64,000 nucleotides of DNA from Rhizobium freirei PRF 81 (GTDB taxonomy: Bacteria; Pseudomonadota; Alphaproteobacteria; Rhizobiales; Rhizobiaceae). How positions within the stretch are numbered: position 1 is the stretch's first letter; the number at the start of each line of letters is the position of its first letter. The position numbers and the translations under genes were made by a program. The notes below the pieces were generated by a model, which saw nothing but the letters and a program-made list of their open reading frames with translations, searched no databases and was not told the origin of the DNA. The stretch is from assembly GCF_000359745.1 (NCBI RefSeq), contig NZ_AQHN01000072.1, positions 186,001 to 250,000 on the forward strand, given 5' to 3'. Shown here in pieces: positions 25,710 through 33,660 of the stretch.

Positions 25710-25940
25710 ATGTACAGTCTGGAAGCCGCAATCGTACATTGCTGGCAAAGGAAGACTCTGTCGGAAGAGGAGCTGCTGGACGCGGCGGATGTCGGAAGGG
25801 TTGTTTACCGCATCTGGATCGGATTTGCGGGCTTTGCCTTCTTGATCCTGTGCCTGAGTTTGGGTGCACAGCCAAACGGCGAACGGCCGCAAGTCGCGGC
25901 CGTTGCCAATATTCATTCTGCGCCCGCAGAAGGGCGTTAG
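25710..25940 (+). CDS. Small single-span membrane protein of unknown function
   Basis: A 76-residue ORF with a strong ribosome-binding site (aaggaga, 25696-25702) eight bases before its ATG. One hydrophobic helix spans about residues 36-52 (WIGFAGFAFLILCLSL), preceded by an acidic helix (LSEEELLDAADVGRVV). It is divergent from the DGPF/ECF42 operon and convergent with amn. No domain was recognised. The ribosome-binding site and the amphipathic-plus-TM layout make a real gene likely. Confidence 0.7.
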   Translation: MYSLEAAIVHCWQRKTLSEEELLDAADVGRVVYRIWIGFAGFAFLILCLSLGAQPNGERPQVAAVANIHSAPAEGR

Positions 25941-25957
25941 GGCAGGAGCCTTGGCGC

Positions 25958-27460
25958 TTATTGGAACGCCGTTTCGAAGAAGCTGCGCAGCTTGCGCGAA
26001 TGCAGCGCCTCCGGCGGCATGGCTGCCAGCTTCTGGATGGCGCGGATGCCGATCTGTAGATGCTGGTTCACCTGGGTGCGGTAGAAGGCGGTTGCCATGC
26101 CCGGCAGCTTCAGTTCGCCATGCAGAGGCTTGTCCGAAACGCAGAGCAGCGTGCCGTAGGGAACGCGGAAGCGGAAGCCGTTTGCGGCAATCGTTGCCGA
26201 TTCCATGTCGAGCGCGACGGCTCGCGCCTGAGATAGCCGTTTGACGGGGCCAGCCTGATCGCGCAGTTCCCAGTTGCGGTTGTCGATGGTGCCGACGGTG
26301 CCCGTACGCATGATGCGCTTCAGCTCGAAGCCCTCATAGCCGGTGATTTCGGCAACGGCCGCCTCCAGCGCCACCTGCACTTCGGCCAGAGCCGGGATCG
26401 GCACCCAAACCGGCAGGTCGTCGTCGAGAACGTGGTCTTCGCGCATATAGGCATGGGCAAGCACATAGTCGCCGAGACGCTGGCTGTTGCGCAGACCGGC
26501 GCAGTGGCCAAGCATCAGCCAGGCATGCGGGCGCAGCACGGCAACGTGGTCGGTGATCGTCTTGGCGTTCGACGGGCCGACGCCGATGTTGATCATGGTG
26601 ATGCCGGCATGGCCCTTCTTCTTCAGATGGTAGGCCGGCATTTGTGGCAGCCGCGGTGCGGTCACATCGCCTTCGGGGTGGCTGGAGCCAGCCTTGGTGA
26701 TGATGTTGCCCGGCTCGACGAATTCGGTATAGCCGTCTCCGCCGCTGGCCATCAGGTCACGCGCCCATTTGCAGAATTCGTCGATATAGAACTGATAGTT
26801 CGTGAACAGCACGAAGTTCTGGAAATGCGACGCGCTGGTGGCCGTATAGTGGACGAGGCGGGCCAGCGAATAGTCGATGCGCTGCGCTGTGAACGGCGCG
26901 AGCGGCGAGGGCTCGCCCGGCGGCGGGATATATTCGCCGTTGGCGATCTCGTCGTCGGTGGTGTTCAGATCGGGCGTATCGAAGAGATCGCGCAGCGGAA
27001 TATCCTCGAATACCGTAGCGGATGCCTCGACATGAGCTCCTTCGCCAAAGGCGAAGTGCAGGGGGATCGGCGTATTCGATTCCGATACTACTACCGGAAC
27101 CTTGTGGCTGCGCATCAGGAGCGCCAGCTGCTCCTTGAGATAATGCTTGAAGAGCTGCGGGCGGGTAATGGTCGTCGTATAGACGCCGGGCGCCGTGACA
27201 TGGCCGTAGGAAAGGCGGGAATCGACATGGCCGAAGCTCGTCGTTTCGATGCTGACCTGCGGATAGAAGGCGCGATAGCGCGCCTTGATCGGCGCACCCT
27301 GGGCGAGCTTGGTGAAATTATCGATCAGGAACGCCGTATTGCGTTCGTAAAGCTCCGTCAGCGCTTCGACGGCTTTTCCTGGATCGTCGAAAGTCCGCGG
27401 CTGGAACGGAGTGGGAGAGGAAACGTCGAGGGGCGAAAAAGAAGAGATTCGGTTGCTCAT
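25958..27460 (-). CDS. amn: AMP nucleosidase
   Basis: The 500-residue enzyme hydrolyses AMP to adenine and ribose 5-phosphate in purine balance. The N-terminal domain (about 25-190) contains YERNTAFLIDNFTKLAQG and YPQVSIETT. The C-terminal nucleoside phosphorylase-like domain contains ITMINIGVGPSNAKTITDHVAVLRP, WLMLGHCAGLRNSQRLGDYVLA and ALDMESATIAANGFRFRVPYGTLLCVSDKPLHGE. Length and motif order are those of Amn. Monocistronic. Confidence 0.97.
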   Translation of the reverse strand: MSNRISSFSPLDVSSPTPFQPRTFDDPGKAVEALTELYERNTAFLIDNFTKLAQGAPIKARYRAFYPQVSIETTSFGHVDSRLSYGHVTAPGVYTTTITRPQLFKHYLKEQLALLMRSHKVPVVVSESNTPIPLHFAFGEGAHVEASATVFEDIPLRDLFDTPDLNTTDDEIANGEYIPPPGEPSPLAPFTAQRIDYSLARLVHYTATSASHFQNFVLFTNYQFYIDEFCKWARDLMASGGDGYTEFVEPGNIITKAGSSHPEGDVTAPRLPQMPAYHLKKKGHAGITMINIGVGPSNAKTITDHVAVLRPHAWLMLGHCAGLRNSQRLGDYVLAHAYMREDHVLDDDLPVWVPIPALAEVQVALEAAVAEITGYEGFELKRIMRTGTVGTIDNRNWELRDQAGPVKRLSQARAVALDMESATIAANGFRFRVPYGTLLCVSDKPLHGELKLPGMATAFYRTQVNQHLQIGIRAIQKLAAMPPEALHSRKLRSFFETAFQ

Positions 27461-27548
27461 GCGCCATTATAGAGAGTCGTTGGTTACAAGCAAACGACGT
27501 TGCGGACGGCGGCCCCGGATTTTCGCAGCTATTTTGCAGTCATAACCA

Positions 27549-27566
27549 CACGCGGCGATCCGCGTG
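27549..27566 (-). terminator. Hairpin after the small secreted protein
   Basis: cacgcgg (27549-27555) pairs with ccgcgtg (27560-27566), 16 bases past the stop of the small gene; a T-run is weak. Confidence 0.45.
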
Positions 27567-27581
27567 CGGCGAGGTGTTTGC

Positions 27582-27758
27582 TTACTGTACCGTCGTGCAA
27601 TAGGGAGCGCCGGTCTGCACGCAGGTGAAGCTTGCGCCGAAATGCGATTGTGCGCCGCTGCGGCCGGCATGTTCGACGGCAACCGAAAAGCTGAATGCGA
27701 AAACAGCGGCAAATAGCATGATGACGACAAAACGCCGTGCGATAATCATCAAGTTCAT
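27582..27758 (-). CDS. Small secreted/periplasmic protein with two cysteines, unknown function
   Basis: A 58-residue ORF starting MNLMIIARRFVVIM. A basic pair is followed by a hydrophobic stretch (about residues 10-28) that looks like a signal peptide, with a likely cleavage site after the Ala/Val-rich end. The mature part is about 30 residues and contains SFTCVQTGAPYCTTVQ, with two cysteines eight residues apart that could form a disulfide. A hairpin follows the stop. The ribosome-binding site is weak (aggg). No family was recognised. Confidence 0.55.
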   Translation of the reverse strand: MNLMIIARRFVVIMLFAAVFAFSFSVAVEHAGRSGAQSHFGASFTCVQTGAPYCTTVQ

Positions 27759-27962
27759 GGTTCTGGCCCTACCCGTGCCCTATACTGGACACTGTTTTGC
27801 CATGGTCAGGCTGAACAGGTGCTGAGATACCGGTTCATCCAGCGTTCATGAATCTTACCAGAGCTGATCGCGCATCCGCTGGCAGTAACGAACAGCAAAA
27901 AGCCTGCCCGAAGAGTGACGGGCAGGCATAGAGCGGAGTGCTTTTCTTGGGCTGCGTGCTCT

Positions 27963-28301
27963 CTAGAGCCTCGTCCAGGTCTGCGACTTGCAGAATACCT
28001 TCAGAACGCAGCCCTTCATCCTGACGGTATTGCCGCTCACCGTGCCGGAGCCGCTATAGGTCTTGTCCTCGGATGGGTCGGTGAGCTCGCCCGTGTAGCT
28101 TCCGCCCGTGCCCTGCATCTTGCCGATCTGTTTGCCGGCATATTTGCCTGTCTTCAGCGTCACGCAATAGCTGTCGCCGCAGGGCGCGATGGCGGCGGTA
28201 TCGCCGGCAACGGTTTTCCAGTTGCCGACGATCGGCTCGTCGGCGTAGGCGGTACTGGCGCTGACGAACAGCGCCGCGGCAAGAATGATAACACGGATCA
28301 T
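27963..28301 (-). CDS. DUF2147-type secreted protein
   Basis: The 112-residue protein has a clear signal peptide (MIRVIILAAALFVSASTAYA, cleavage after AYA). The mature domain begins with EPIVGNWKT and contains KTYSGSGTVSGNTVRMKGCVLKVFCKSQTWTR. This matches the lipocalin-like DUF2147 pattern (IxGxW..., GxVL.. ..C.xxxWxR). Four cysteines in the mature protein may form disulfides. Periplasmic location is likely; function unknown. Confidence 0.8.
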   Translation of the reverse strand: MIRVIILAAALFVSASTAYADEPIVGNWKTVAGDTAAIAPCGDSYCVTLKTGKYAGKQIGKMQGTGGSYTGELTDPSEDKTYSGSGTVSGNTVRMKGCVLKVFCKSQTWTRL

Positions 28302-28762
28302 ATTATTACTCCTCCCCAGGCACTTGCCGGTTCGACGGCTGGAAACGGCGTGAGATTATCTAACGCGAACGTAAAGGTAAATATGGTCTCCAAGCGCAAA
28401 TTCCCTGTTTTACAGCCTTGGCGTCCTGTCGAAAAACATCGCATCCGATCACTGCGGCTTTTTTCGTGGTGAATGAACGGTTTAAATCCAGATCCTAACG
28501 AAAGGTAAAACTCGCTCGAAAATCCTTAATTTGCAAGGGAAGCGATGTTTAACAAAAACCGAAGTTTACCAAGCATTTGTACTTTGTTTGCATCGAATTA
28601 AGCATGCATTTTAGCCGTTTTTTGAAAGCCGTCTGCGATAGTGAAGCCATCAAACGAGCGGGGCAAACCCGCCGGCCGGAAGAACCGGAAAGCCGCGAAC
28701 GACGGCAAGGTTCGGACGGAAAACAGGGCAGATACGAACGGAAGTAAACAGGGATAAAACCG
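28302..28762. other. Spacer between the DUF2147 and Sel1-like genes
   Basis: The 461-bp AT-richer region contains aacgtaaaggtaa at about 28367, the same 13-mer that overlaps the LiuR-like box upstream of ETF-QO, and a partial copy (aacgaaaggtaa) near 28497. No ORF with a convincing start or domain was found. Confidence 0.45.
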
Positions 28763-29026
28763 ATGGCACGCTTCGAAACACCGATGTCTGAAATGGCCAT
28801 GTTGGGTGGCAACAGCGCCGATGCCCTTTGCGAACTGGGCGTGAACTACGCGACTGGTCGGGGCTGCTCCGCAGATCTCGTCGCCGCCCATAAATGGTTG
28901 AATATCGCCGCCATTCGTGGCAGCGCGCGGGCCGCCGAACTTCGTGCCGACGTCGCGGCAACCTTGACCAAGATGCAGCTCGCGACCGCGCTCCGCGCCG
29001 CCCGCGAGTGGATGACGACGCACTGA
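28763..29026 (+). CDS. Small Sel1-like repeat protein
   Basis: An 87-residue protein with one recognisable Sel1/TPR-like unit: ALCELGVNYATGRGCSADLVAAHKWLNIAAIRGSARAAELR. It continues into a helical tail (LTKMQLATALRAAREWM). The family mediates protein contacts. No signal peptide, so probably cytosolic. Expression as a single gene is suggested by the terminator that follows. Confidence 0.85.
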   Translation: MARFETPMSEMAMLGGNSADALCELGVNYATGRGCSADLVAAHKWLNIAAIRGSARAAELRADVAATLTKMQLATALRAAREWMTTH

Positions 29027-29112
29027 AGCGTGCCGCAAAGAAATCGACTTCCTGACTGACCTCGAAGGAGGGGATGTCGGCGATCGATGGAGAGGCGACC
29101 GCCGAATGATGA

Positions 29113-29148
29113 AAACCGCGACCAGCCGGAACAAGGCTGGCGCGGTTT
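29113..29148 (+). terminator. Terminator after the Sel1-like gene
   Basis: aaaccgcg-a-ccagcc (29113-29127) pairs with ggctgg-cgcggttt (29135-29148), a long stem with one bulge and T-rich end. Confidence 0.8.
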
Positions 29149-29162
29149 CGTCGTTTATGGCT

Positions 29163-29215
29163 CCAGAGCAATTCCAGCAAAAGTGTGCAGCGGTTTTTCG
29201 TCCGGAATTGCGTAA
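29163..29215. repeat. Short palindromic intergenic repeat, copy 2
   Basis: The arms gcaattcc (29168-29175) and ggaattgc (29204-29211) enclose agcaaaagtgtgcagcggtt-type core, nearly identical to the copy at 888-936. Confidence 0.7.
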
Positions 29216-29241
29216 GACAAAGAGCTGGAACGGGAACCGTT

Positions 29242-30354
29242 CTAACCGATCGCCTTCAGCACCTGGGGCAGCGCTTCGGCGAAGAGATCCAGATCCTGCT
29301 TCGGGCCGACGCTGACGCGGATGCAGCGGTTCAGTGGGGCTACCCCCGGCATGCGGATGAAGACGCCATGCTGGATCAACCCGTCGACGATCGCACGGGC
29401 ATGGACGCCGTCGCGGCCGCAATCGATGGCGACGAAGTTCGTGGCGGAGGCAAGCGGCAGCAACCCATTGTCTCGGGCGATCGTCCCGATAGCCTCACGC
29501 GCGGCCTGGATCTTGCCGACCACCTCGGCGAGATAGGCCTGGTCCTTCAGGGCGGCGAGGGCGGCTGCGGTCGCGAGCCTGTTCATGCCGAAATGGTTGC
29601 GGATCTTGTCGAAGGTCAGCACCGTCTCGGGCGCGCCGATGGCATAGCCGACGCGGGCGCCGGCAAGGCCGTAAGCCTTGGAGAAGGTGCGGGTGCGCAG
29701 TACGTTCGGCAGGTCGATCAGGGCTGAGATATCAGGCAGCGAGCTGTCCGGCCCCGTCTCGCTATAGGCTTCGTCGAGGATCAGCAGGCAGTTCTCCGGC
29801 AGCGCGCGGGCAAAGGCGACGACCTTTTCGGCATCCCACCAGCTTCCCATCGGGTTGTCGGGATTGGCGAAATAGACGAGCGGCGCGTTCTCGCGCTTCA
29901 CAGCTTCGAGCAGCCCGTCGAGATTCTCACGATCATCGACATAGGGCACGGTAACGAGGCGGCCGCCGAAGCCTGCGACATGGAAATTGAAGGTGGGATA
30001 GCCGCCGAGCGAGGTGACGACGGGCGTGCCTGGCTCGATGATCATGCGCGCGATCAGGCCGAGCAGGCTGTCGATGCCTTCGCCGACGGCGATATTGGCC
30101 GGCTGGATGCCGAGATGCGCCGCAAGTGCCTGCTTCAGTTCGAAATTTTCCGGATCGTTATACATCCAGATATCGCCGGCTCTTTCGCGCATGGCCGCGA
30201 TAACGGAAGGCGCAGGCCCGAAGCCGTTTTCATTGGCGCCGATGCGGGCTTTGACCGTCAGCCCGCGCTGACGCTCCAGCGCTTCGGGGCCGACGAAAGG
30301 CACGGTGGAGGGAAGGGCGCTGATCAGCGGCGTGAAGCGCGAGAAGGCGGACAT
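29242..30354 (-). CDS. Histidinol-phosphate aminotransferase-like PLP enzyme
   Basis: A 370-residue fold-type I aminotransferase of the HisC family. It has ARIGANENGFGPAPSVIAAM, YNDPENFELKQALAAHLG and VGEGIDSLLGLIARM. The cofactor residues lie in YFANPDNPMGSW and LILDEAYSETG. The Schiff-base lysine is in TRTFSKAYGLAGARVGYAIG, and RVSVGPKQDLDLF near the end carries the substrate arginine. The ATG at 30354 is used: the frame stays open for 900 bases further upstream, but that sequence is antisense to the next gene. A histidine-pathway role is unproven, since stand-alone HisC paralogs also act on aromatic amino acids. Confidence 0.9.
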   Translation of the reverse strand: MSAFSRFTPLISALPSTVPFVGPEALERQRGLTVKARIGANENGFGPAPSVIAAMRERAGDIWMYNDPENFELKQALAAHLGIQPANIAVGEGIDSLLGLIARMIIEPGTPVVTSLGGYPTFNFHVAGFGGRLVTVPYVDDRENLDGLLEAVKRENAPLVYFANPDNPMGSWWDAEKVVAFARALPENCLLILDEAYSETGPDSSLPDISALIDLPNVLRTRTFSKAYGLAGARVGYAIGAPETVLTFDKIRNHFGMNRLATAAALAALKDQAYLAEVVGKIQAAREAIGTIARDNGLLPLASATNFVAIDCGRDGVHARAIVDGLIQHGVFIRMPGVAPLNRCIRVSVGPKQDLDLFAEALPQVLKAIG

Positions 30355-30596
30355 GCTGGCTCTGTTTCCCGAATTCAGTTGCGAGGTGCGGCAGAATAGG
30401 CCCTTGGCGGGTAGTTGCAAGGGCGGAAAGCTTTGCTTTCGAACTGCGCCAGCTGCAGGCATTGCAACCGACGAAGGATCATCTGTTCGATAGTCCATAA
30501 AGGCCGAGGAAACACTCCGCACCAGACGATAACACATTCTCCTTAATGCATGGCTGGGATCGGAACCGCGGCATCCATGGGCCGCTACTGCTCCGA

Positions 30597-31349
30597 TTAC
30601 AAACCTGCCTCGGCCATCCAAAGCTCGGCATCCGCACCGCCCGGAATTCGCAGCGGGGCGAATGGATCGGTGGCAGCCCGCCAGACCGCCTTCGCCACGT
30701 CGGAAGCATGGGTCACGGGACCGGTGTCGTCCTGCACACTCCTTATGAATTGCTGGATCAGTGGCGCATAATCCGGATCGTCCAAACCACGTAAATGTGG
30801 ACGCGCATTCTCCCCAAAACGCGTTTCCGGCGAGCGGCCTGGCAAGACAATATGCACCCGCACGCCAAACGGCTGCATCTCGACCGACAAGGACTCGGTG
30901 AAGGCGTTCACCGCTGCCTTGCTCGCCCGGTAGATCCCAATCACCGGTAGAGTCTTGACGGTCACCGTGGAGGTGACGTTGACGATGACTCCAGCTCTGC
31001 GTTGACGCATCTGCGGCAATATGGCTTGAACCATCGCCAATGTGCCGATCGTATTTGTCTGGAACAGCGACTGCACCGTCTCCGACGCGGTCAGCTCGAT
31101 TGGTGCTGGTGCTCCAAAACCGGCATTGTTGACCAGTACGTCTATGGGACCGGCACTCATAACGGCCTCCGCAATGCTTGCTGGATCGGTGACGTCGAGT
31201 GCCAGAATTCGCAGGCGTTCGGAAGCCGGTAGCAGCCCGGGATTGGGTGTGCGCATTGTCGCGATCACGTCCCATCCTCGTTCAAGGAACAGTTTTGCGG
31301 TCTCCAGACCAAAGCCAGATGAGCAACCGGTGATCAATATTGTAGACAT
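30597..31349 (-). CDS. Classical SDR oxidoreductase
   Basis: A 250-residue short-chain dehydrogenase with an intact TGCSSGFG cofactor loop (residues 8-15), the NNAGFG motif, the catalytic Ser in NVTSTVTVKT, and YRASK (Y-x3-K). The ATG at 31349 (MSTILITGCSSG) is chosen because it aligns with the family start; the upstream extension to 31379 has no support. It is divergent from an AraC-family activator 96 bases away, which is probably its regulator. The substrate is unknown. Confidence 0.9.
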   Translation of the reverse strand: MSTILITGCSSGFGLETAKLFLERGWDVIATMRTPNPGLLPASERLRILALDVTDPASIAEAVMSAGPIDVLVNNAGFGAPAPIELTASETVQSLFQTNTIGTLAMVQAILPQMRQRRAGVIVNVTSTVTVKTLPVIGIYRASKAAVNAFTESLSVEMQPFGVRVHIVLPGRSPETRFGENARPHLRGLDDPDYAPLIQQFIRSVQDDTGPVTHASDVAKAVWRAATDPFAPLRIPGGADAELWMAEAGL

Positions 31350-31445
31350 GAGTTTCTCCAAACAAAGGAATGACGCCATGGTAGTGACCGAGCGAGAGAC
31401 TTTGTATATGCTACAGTCTCTATTTCTTTAGCCTCAGTCCTGATT

Positions 31446-32354
31446 ATGGCCGTCGATCCTCTTGCCGAAATTGTCACGCTGCTGCAGCCGACCGCGCGCT
31501 TTTCGAAGCTGGTGGAATGCGCCGGCTCCTGGCGAATTCATCGAGAGGCCACAGGCGAACCATTCTACTGCGCAATCCTTGAGGGGCGCTGCCGCGTAGC
31601 GTTTGGTCGACATCAACCTTTCATCCTCCAGGCCGGTGACTTCGTGCTCGCGCCGGCCATGCGCGATCTCATCAACGAGAGCGTCGACGCACCGGTCGAT
31701 CTGCCCGCCATGGTTCCGACGCAGTTGAGTGGCGGCCGTTTCCGTGTCGGCCGCCTCGAAGGGCCGGCGGATCTGCGCATGCGCATAGGGCATTGCAGCT
31801 TCGGCGCGCCGGATGCGGCCCTGCTCGTTTCTCTCTTGCCTGAGGTGGTTATCGTTCGCAATGAGCCGCGACTTGCTACGCTGATGCAATTGGTCGGGGA
31901 GGAAACACGCGAGCGCAGGCCGGCGCGCGAACTCGTGCTGGAACGGCTGCTGGAGGTGTTGTTGATCGAGGCGTTGCGATCCGGCACTAAAACCACCGCT
32001 GCGCCGGGCTTGAGTCGCGGCCTTGCCGATGAACGCTTGGCGGCAGCGCTTCACGCCATGCATGCGCGCCCTGCCTATCCCTGGACGGTGGCGGATCTTG
32101 CAACCGAAGCGGCCCTGTCACGATCGGCTTTCTTCGCGCGTTTCAGCCGCGTTGTCGGCCGGCCGCCAATGGAATATCTGCTGGCTTGGCGCATGGCTCT
32201 TGCAAAGCAGCTATTGCGCAGTCGCGAATTGGGCATGGATCAAGTGGCCGAACGCGTAGGTTACGGATCGGCAAGCACTTTTAGCGTTGCCTTTGCGCGA
32301 TACGCAGGCATGCCGCCCGCTCGATATGCCCGCAAAAGCTTAGGAAGCGATTGA
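31446..32354 (+). CDS. AraC-family transcriptional regulator with cupin N-domain
   Basis: The 302-residue regulator has an N-terminal AraC-binding-type cupin domain (about 10-190; WRIHREATGEPFYCAILEGRCRV, LQAGDFVLAPA). The C-terminal pair of helix-turn-helix motifs contains WTVADLATEAALSRSAFFARFSRVVGRPPMEYLLAWRMALAKQLL and VAERVGYGSASTFSVAFARYAGMPPARY. This domain pair (cupin_6 plus HTH_18) is common next to SDR genes it activates, and the adjacent divergent gene is an SDR. Confidence 0.93.
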   Translation: MAVDPLAEIVTLLQPTARFSKLVECAGSWRIHREATGEPFYCAILEGRCRVAFGRHQPFILQAGDFVLAPAMRDLINESVDAPVDLPAMVPTQLSGGRFRVGRLEGPADLRMRIGHCSFGAPDAALLVSLLPEVVIVRNEPRLATLMQLVGEETRERRPARELVLERLLEVLLIEALRSGTKTTAAPGLSRGLADERLAAALHAMHARPAYPWTVADLATEAALSRSAFFARFSRVVGRPPMEYLLAWRMALAKQLLRSRELGMDQVAERVGYGSASTFSVAFARYAGMPPARYARKSLGSD

Positions 32355-32464
32355 GGACGTGACGTCATCAGTTAGCATCACGAGGTAGTCCCGCCAGACC
32401 AATATGGGACTAGCGGCTTCGGGCCGAACGCAGCCGCCGGCTGCATTCCCAAATCTCACCTGAA

Positions 32465-32863
32465 TTATACCAATTGCCGCTTGCCGCGCGCGGCCAGTGC
32501 TTCGACGTTGCCGATCATGAAATCGGCGCGTACGACGCGACGCAATGTCTCTGGCTCGATCAGGTTGATGAAGCGGACTTGGACGCGGTTGCCGTTACGG
32601 CTGACTTCGGCGCAGGCGATGCGATAGGCTAGCCCGAGGATGTTCAGATAGTAGTGGCTCGGCAGACCGACGGTCGTGCCGACGATAAAGCTGGCGCCGC
32701 CGCGCGAGATATCGGTAATCTCGGCGCTTCGCATCGAGATGCCGGTCAGGCAGGGCCGCACCGCCACCAGGCGTGCAGGTCGCTGGACGTAGAAGCGTTC
32801 CCAGCGTCGTTCGTAGACTTCGGATTTGACTTTCGCCAGATGCGTTGCGCGAAGCATTGTCAT
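32465..32863 (-). CDS. PilZ-domain protein
   Basis: A 132-residue stand-alone PilZ-like protein. ERRWERFYVQRPARLV resembles the RxxxR c-di-GMP contact region, and EITDISRGGASFIVG matches the D/NxSxxG motif. Together these would bind cyclic di-GMP. No other domain is present. The partner or output process cannot be read from the context. Confidence 0.85.
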   Translation of the reverse strand: MTMLRATHLAKVKSEVYERRWERFYVQRPARLVAVRPCLTGISMRSAEITDISRGGASFIVGTTVGLPSHYYLNILGLAYRIACAEVSRNGNRVQVRFINLIEPETLRRVVRADFMIGNVEALAARGKRQLV

Positions 32864-33172
32864 TCCCTGTTGAAGAACAGACCGAATTCATCTCGGTTAC
32901 TCTACGAACCTTGCACGGAGATTTTGCCGAAGCGTCAAATGCATTGGTAGAATTTTAACGGGTTCGTCTTTTGTGCCGATTTTGGTGCATCTTGACAGCG
33001 GGATCGGCTTGGATCATACGACCTCTCGGTTCGAGACGCCTGCCGCTCGCGGATGAAAATCCAAGGTGAAGTCCTCGCAGTTTTGGTCACAGCCATATAG
33101 GGCATGCTGACTGACGGTAATGCGAGCCCCGTTTCACGGTCGTAATTGCGTGCCTTAGCAAAGGCTGATCCT
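32864..33172. other. Gene-free spacer between PilZ and the next gene
   Basis: This 309-bp divergent promoter region has no convincing ORF, hairpin or repeat. Confidence 0.4.
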
Positions 33173-33607
33173 ATGACGACGTATCCGTCCATAGATGAAT
33201 TGAAGGCTCAGGCCCGGCGTCTGCGCCAGGCGATGGCCGAGCGCGGCGACGACATGAGCCACAGCACCGCGCTGGAACTGATCGCAAAGCAACATGGGCT
33301 GCGCGACTGGAACACGCTGTCGGCGCTCGCGGCAAAGCCGAATGACGGGCCGGATGCGCCCTTCGATGTCGGCTCTGCCGTTCGCGGGCGTTACCTGAAC
33401 CAGCCGTTCACGGGCAGGGTTCTGGCAATGTCGGCAAAATCCGGCGGTCTTTACAAGATCACTATTCATTTCGACGAGCCGGTCGATGTGGTGGAATTCG
33501 AGAGTTTCTCGGCCTTCCGCCAGCGCATCAATGCCCAGGTCGATGCCGATGGGGTTTCGCCGCGCAAGACGTCGAACGGCGTGCCCCATCTTATTCTCGA
33601 CATCTGA
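33173..33607 (+). CDS. Glyoxalase-superfamily-like small protein (DWNTLSA family)
   Basis: A 144-residue protein whose N-terminal segment (SIDELKAQARRLRQAMAERG, STALELIAKQHGLRDWNTLSALAA) defines a family often labelled glyoxalase superfamily protein. The C-terminal half (VGSAVRGRYLNQPFTGRVLAMSAK, KITIHFDEPVDVVEFESFSAFRQRI) forms a beta-rich domain with no metal-site motif that I can identify. The ATG at 33173 is used in preference to one 27 bases upstream. The molecular function is unknown. Confidence 0.7.
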   Translation: MTTYPSIDELKAQARRLRQAMAERGDDMSHSTALELIAKQHGLRDWNTLSALAAKPNDGPDAPFDVGSAVRGRYLNQPFTGRVLAMSAKSGGLYKITIHFDEPVDVVEFESFSAFRQRINAQVDADGVSPRKTSNGVPHLILDI

Positions 33608-33660
33608 CATTCATCTTTCATCACTAGATCTTCATCCTCGCCAATAACGAGCGATTTCGT

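Noticed and set aside
29242-31275. 677-codon frame joining the HisC-like enzyme to upstream sequence
   Set aside because: The upstream 300 codons are the wrong frame of the SDR gene; the enzyme begins at 30354.
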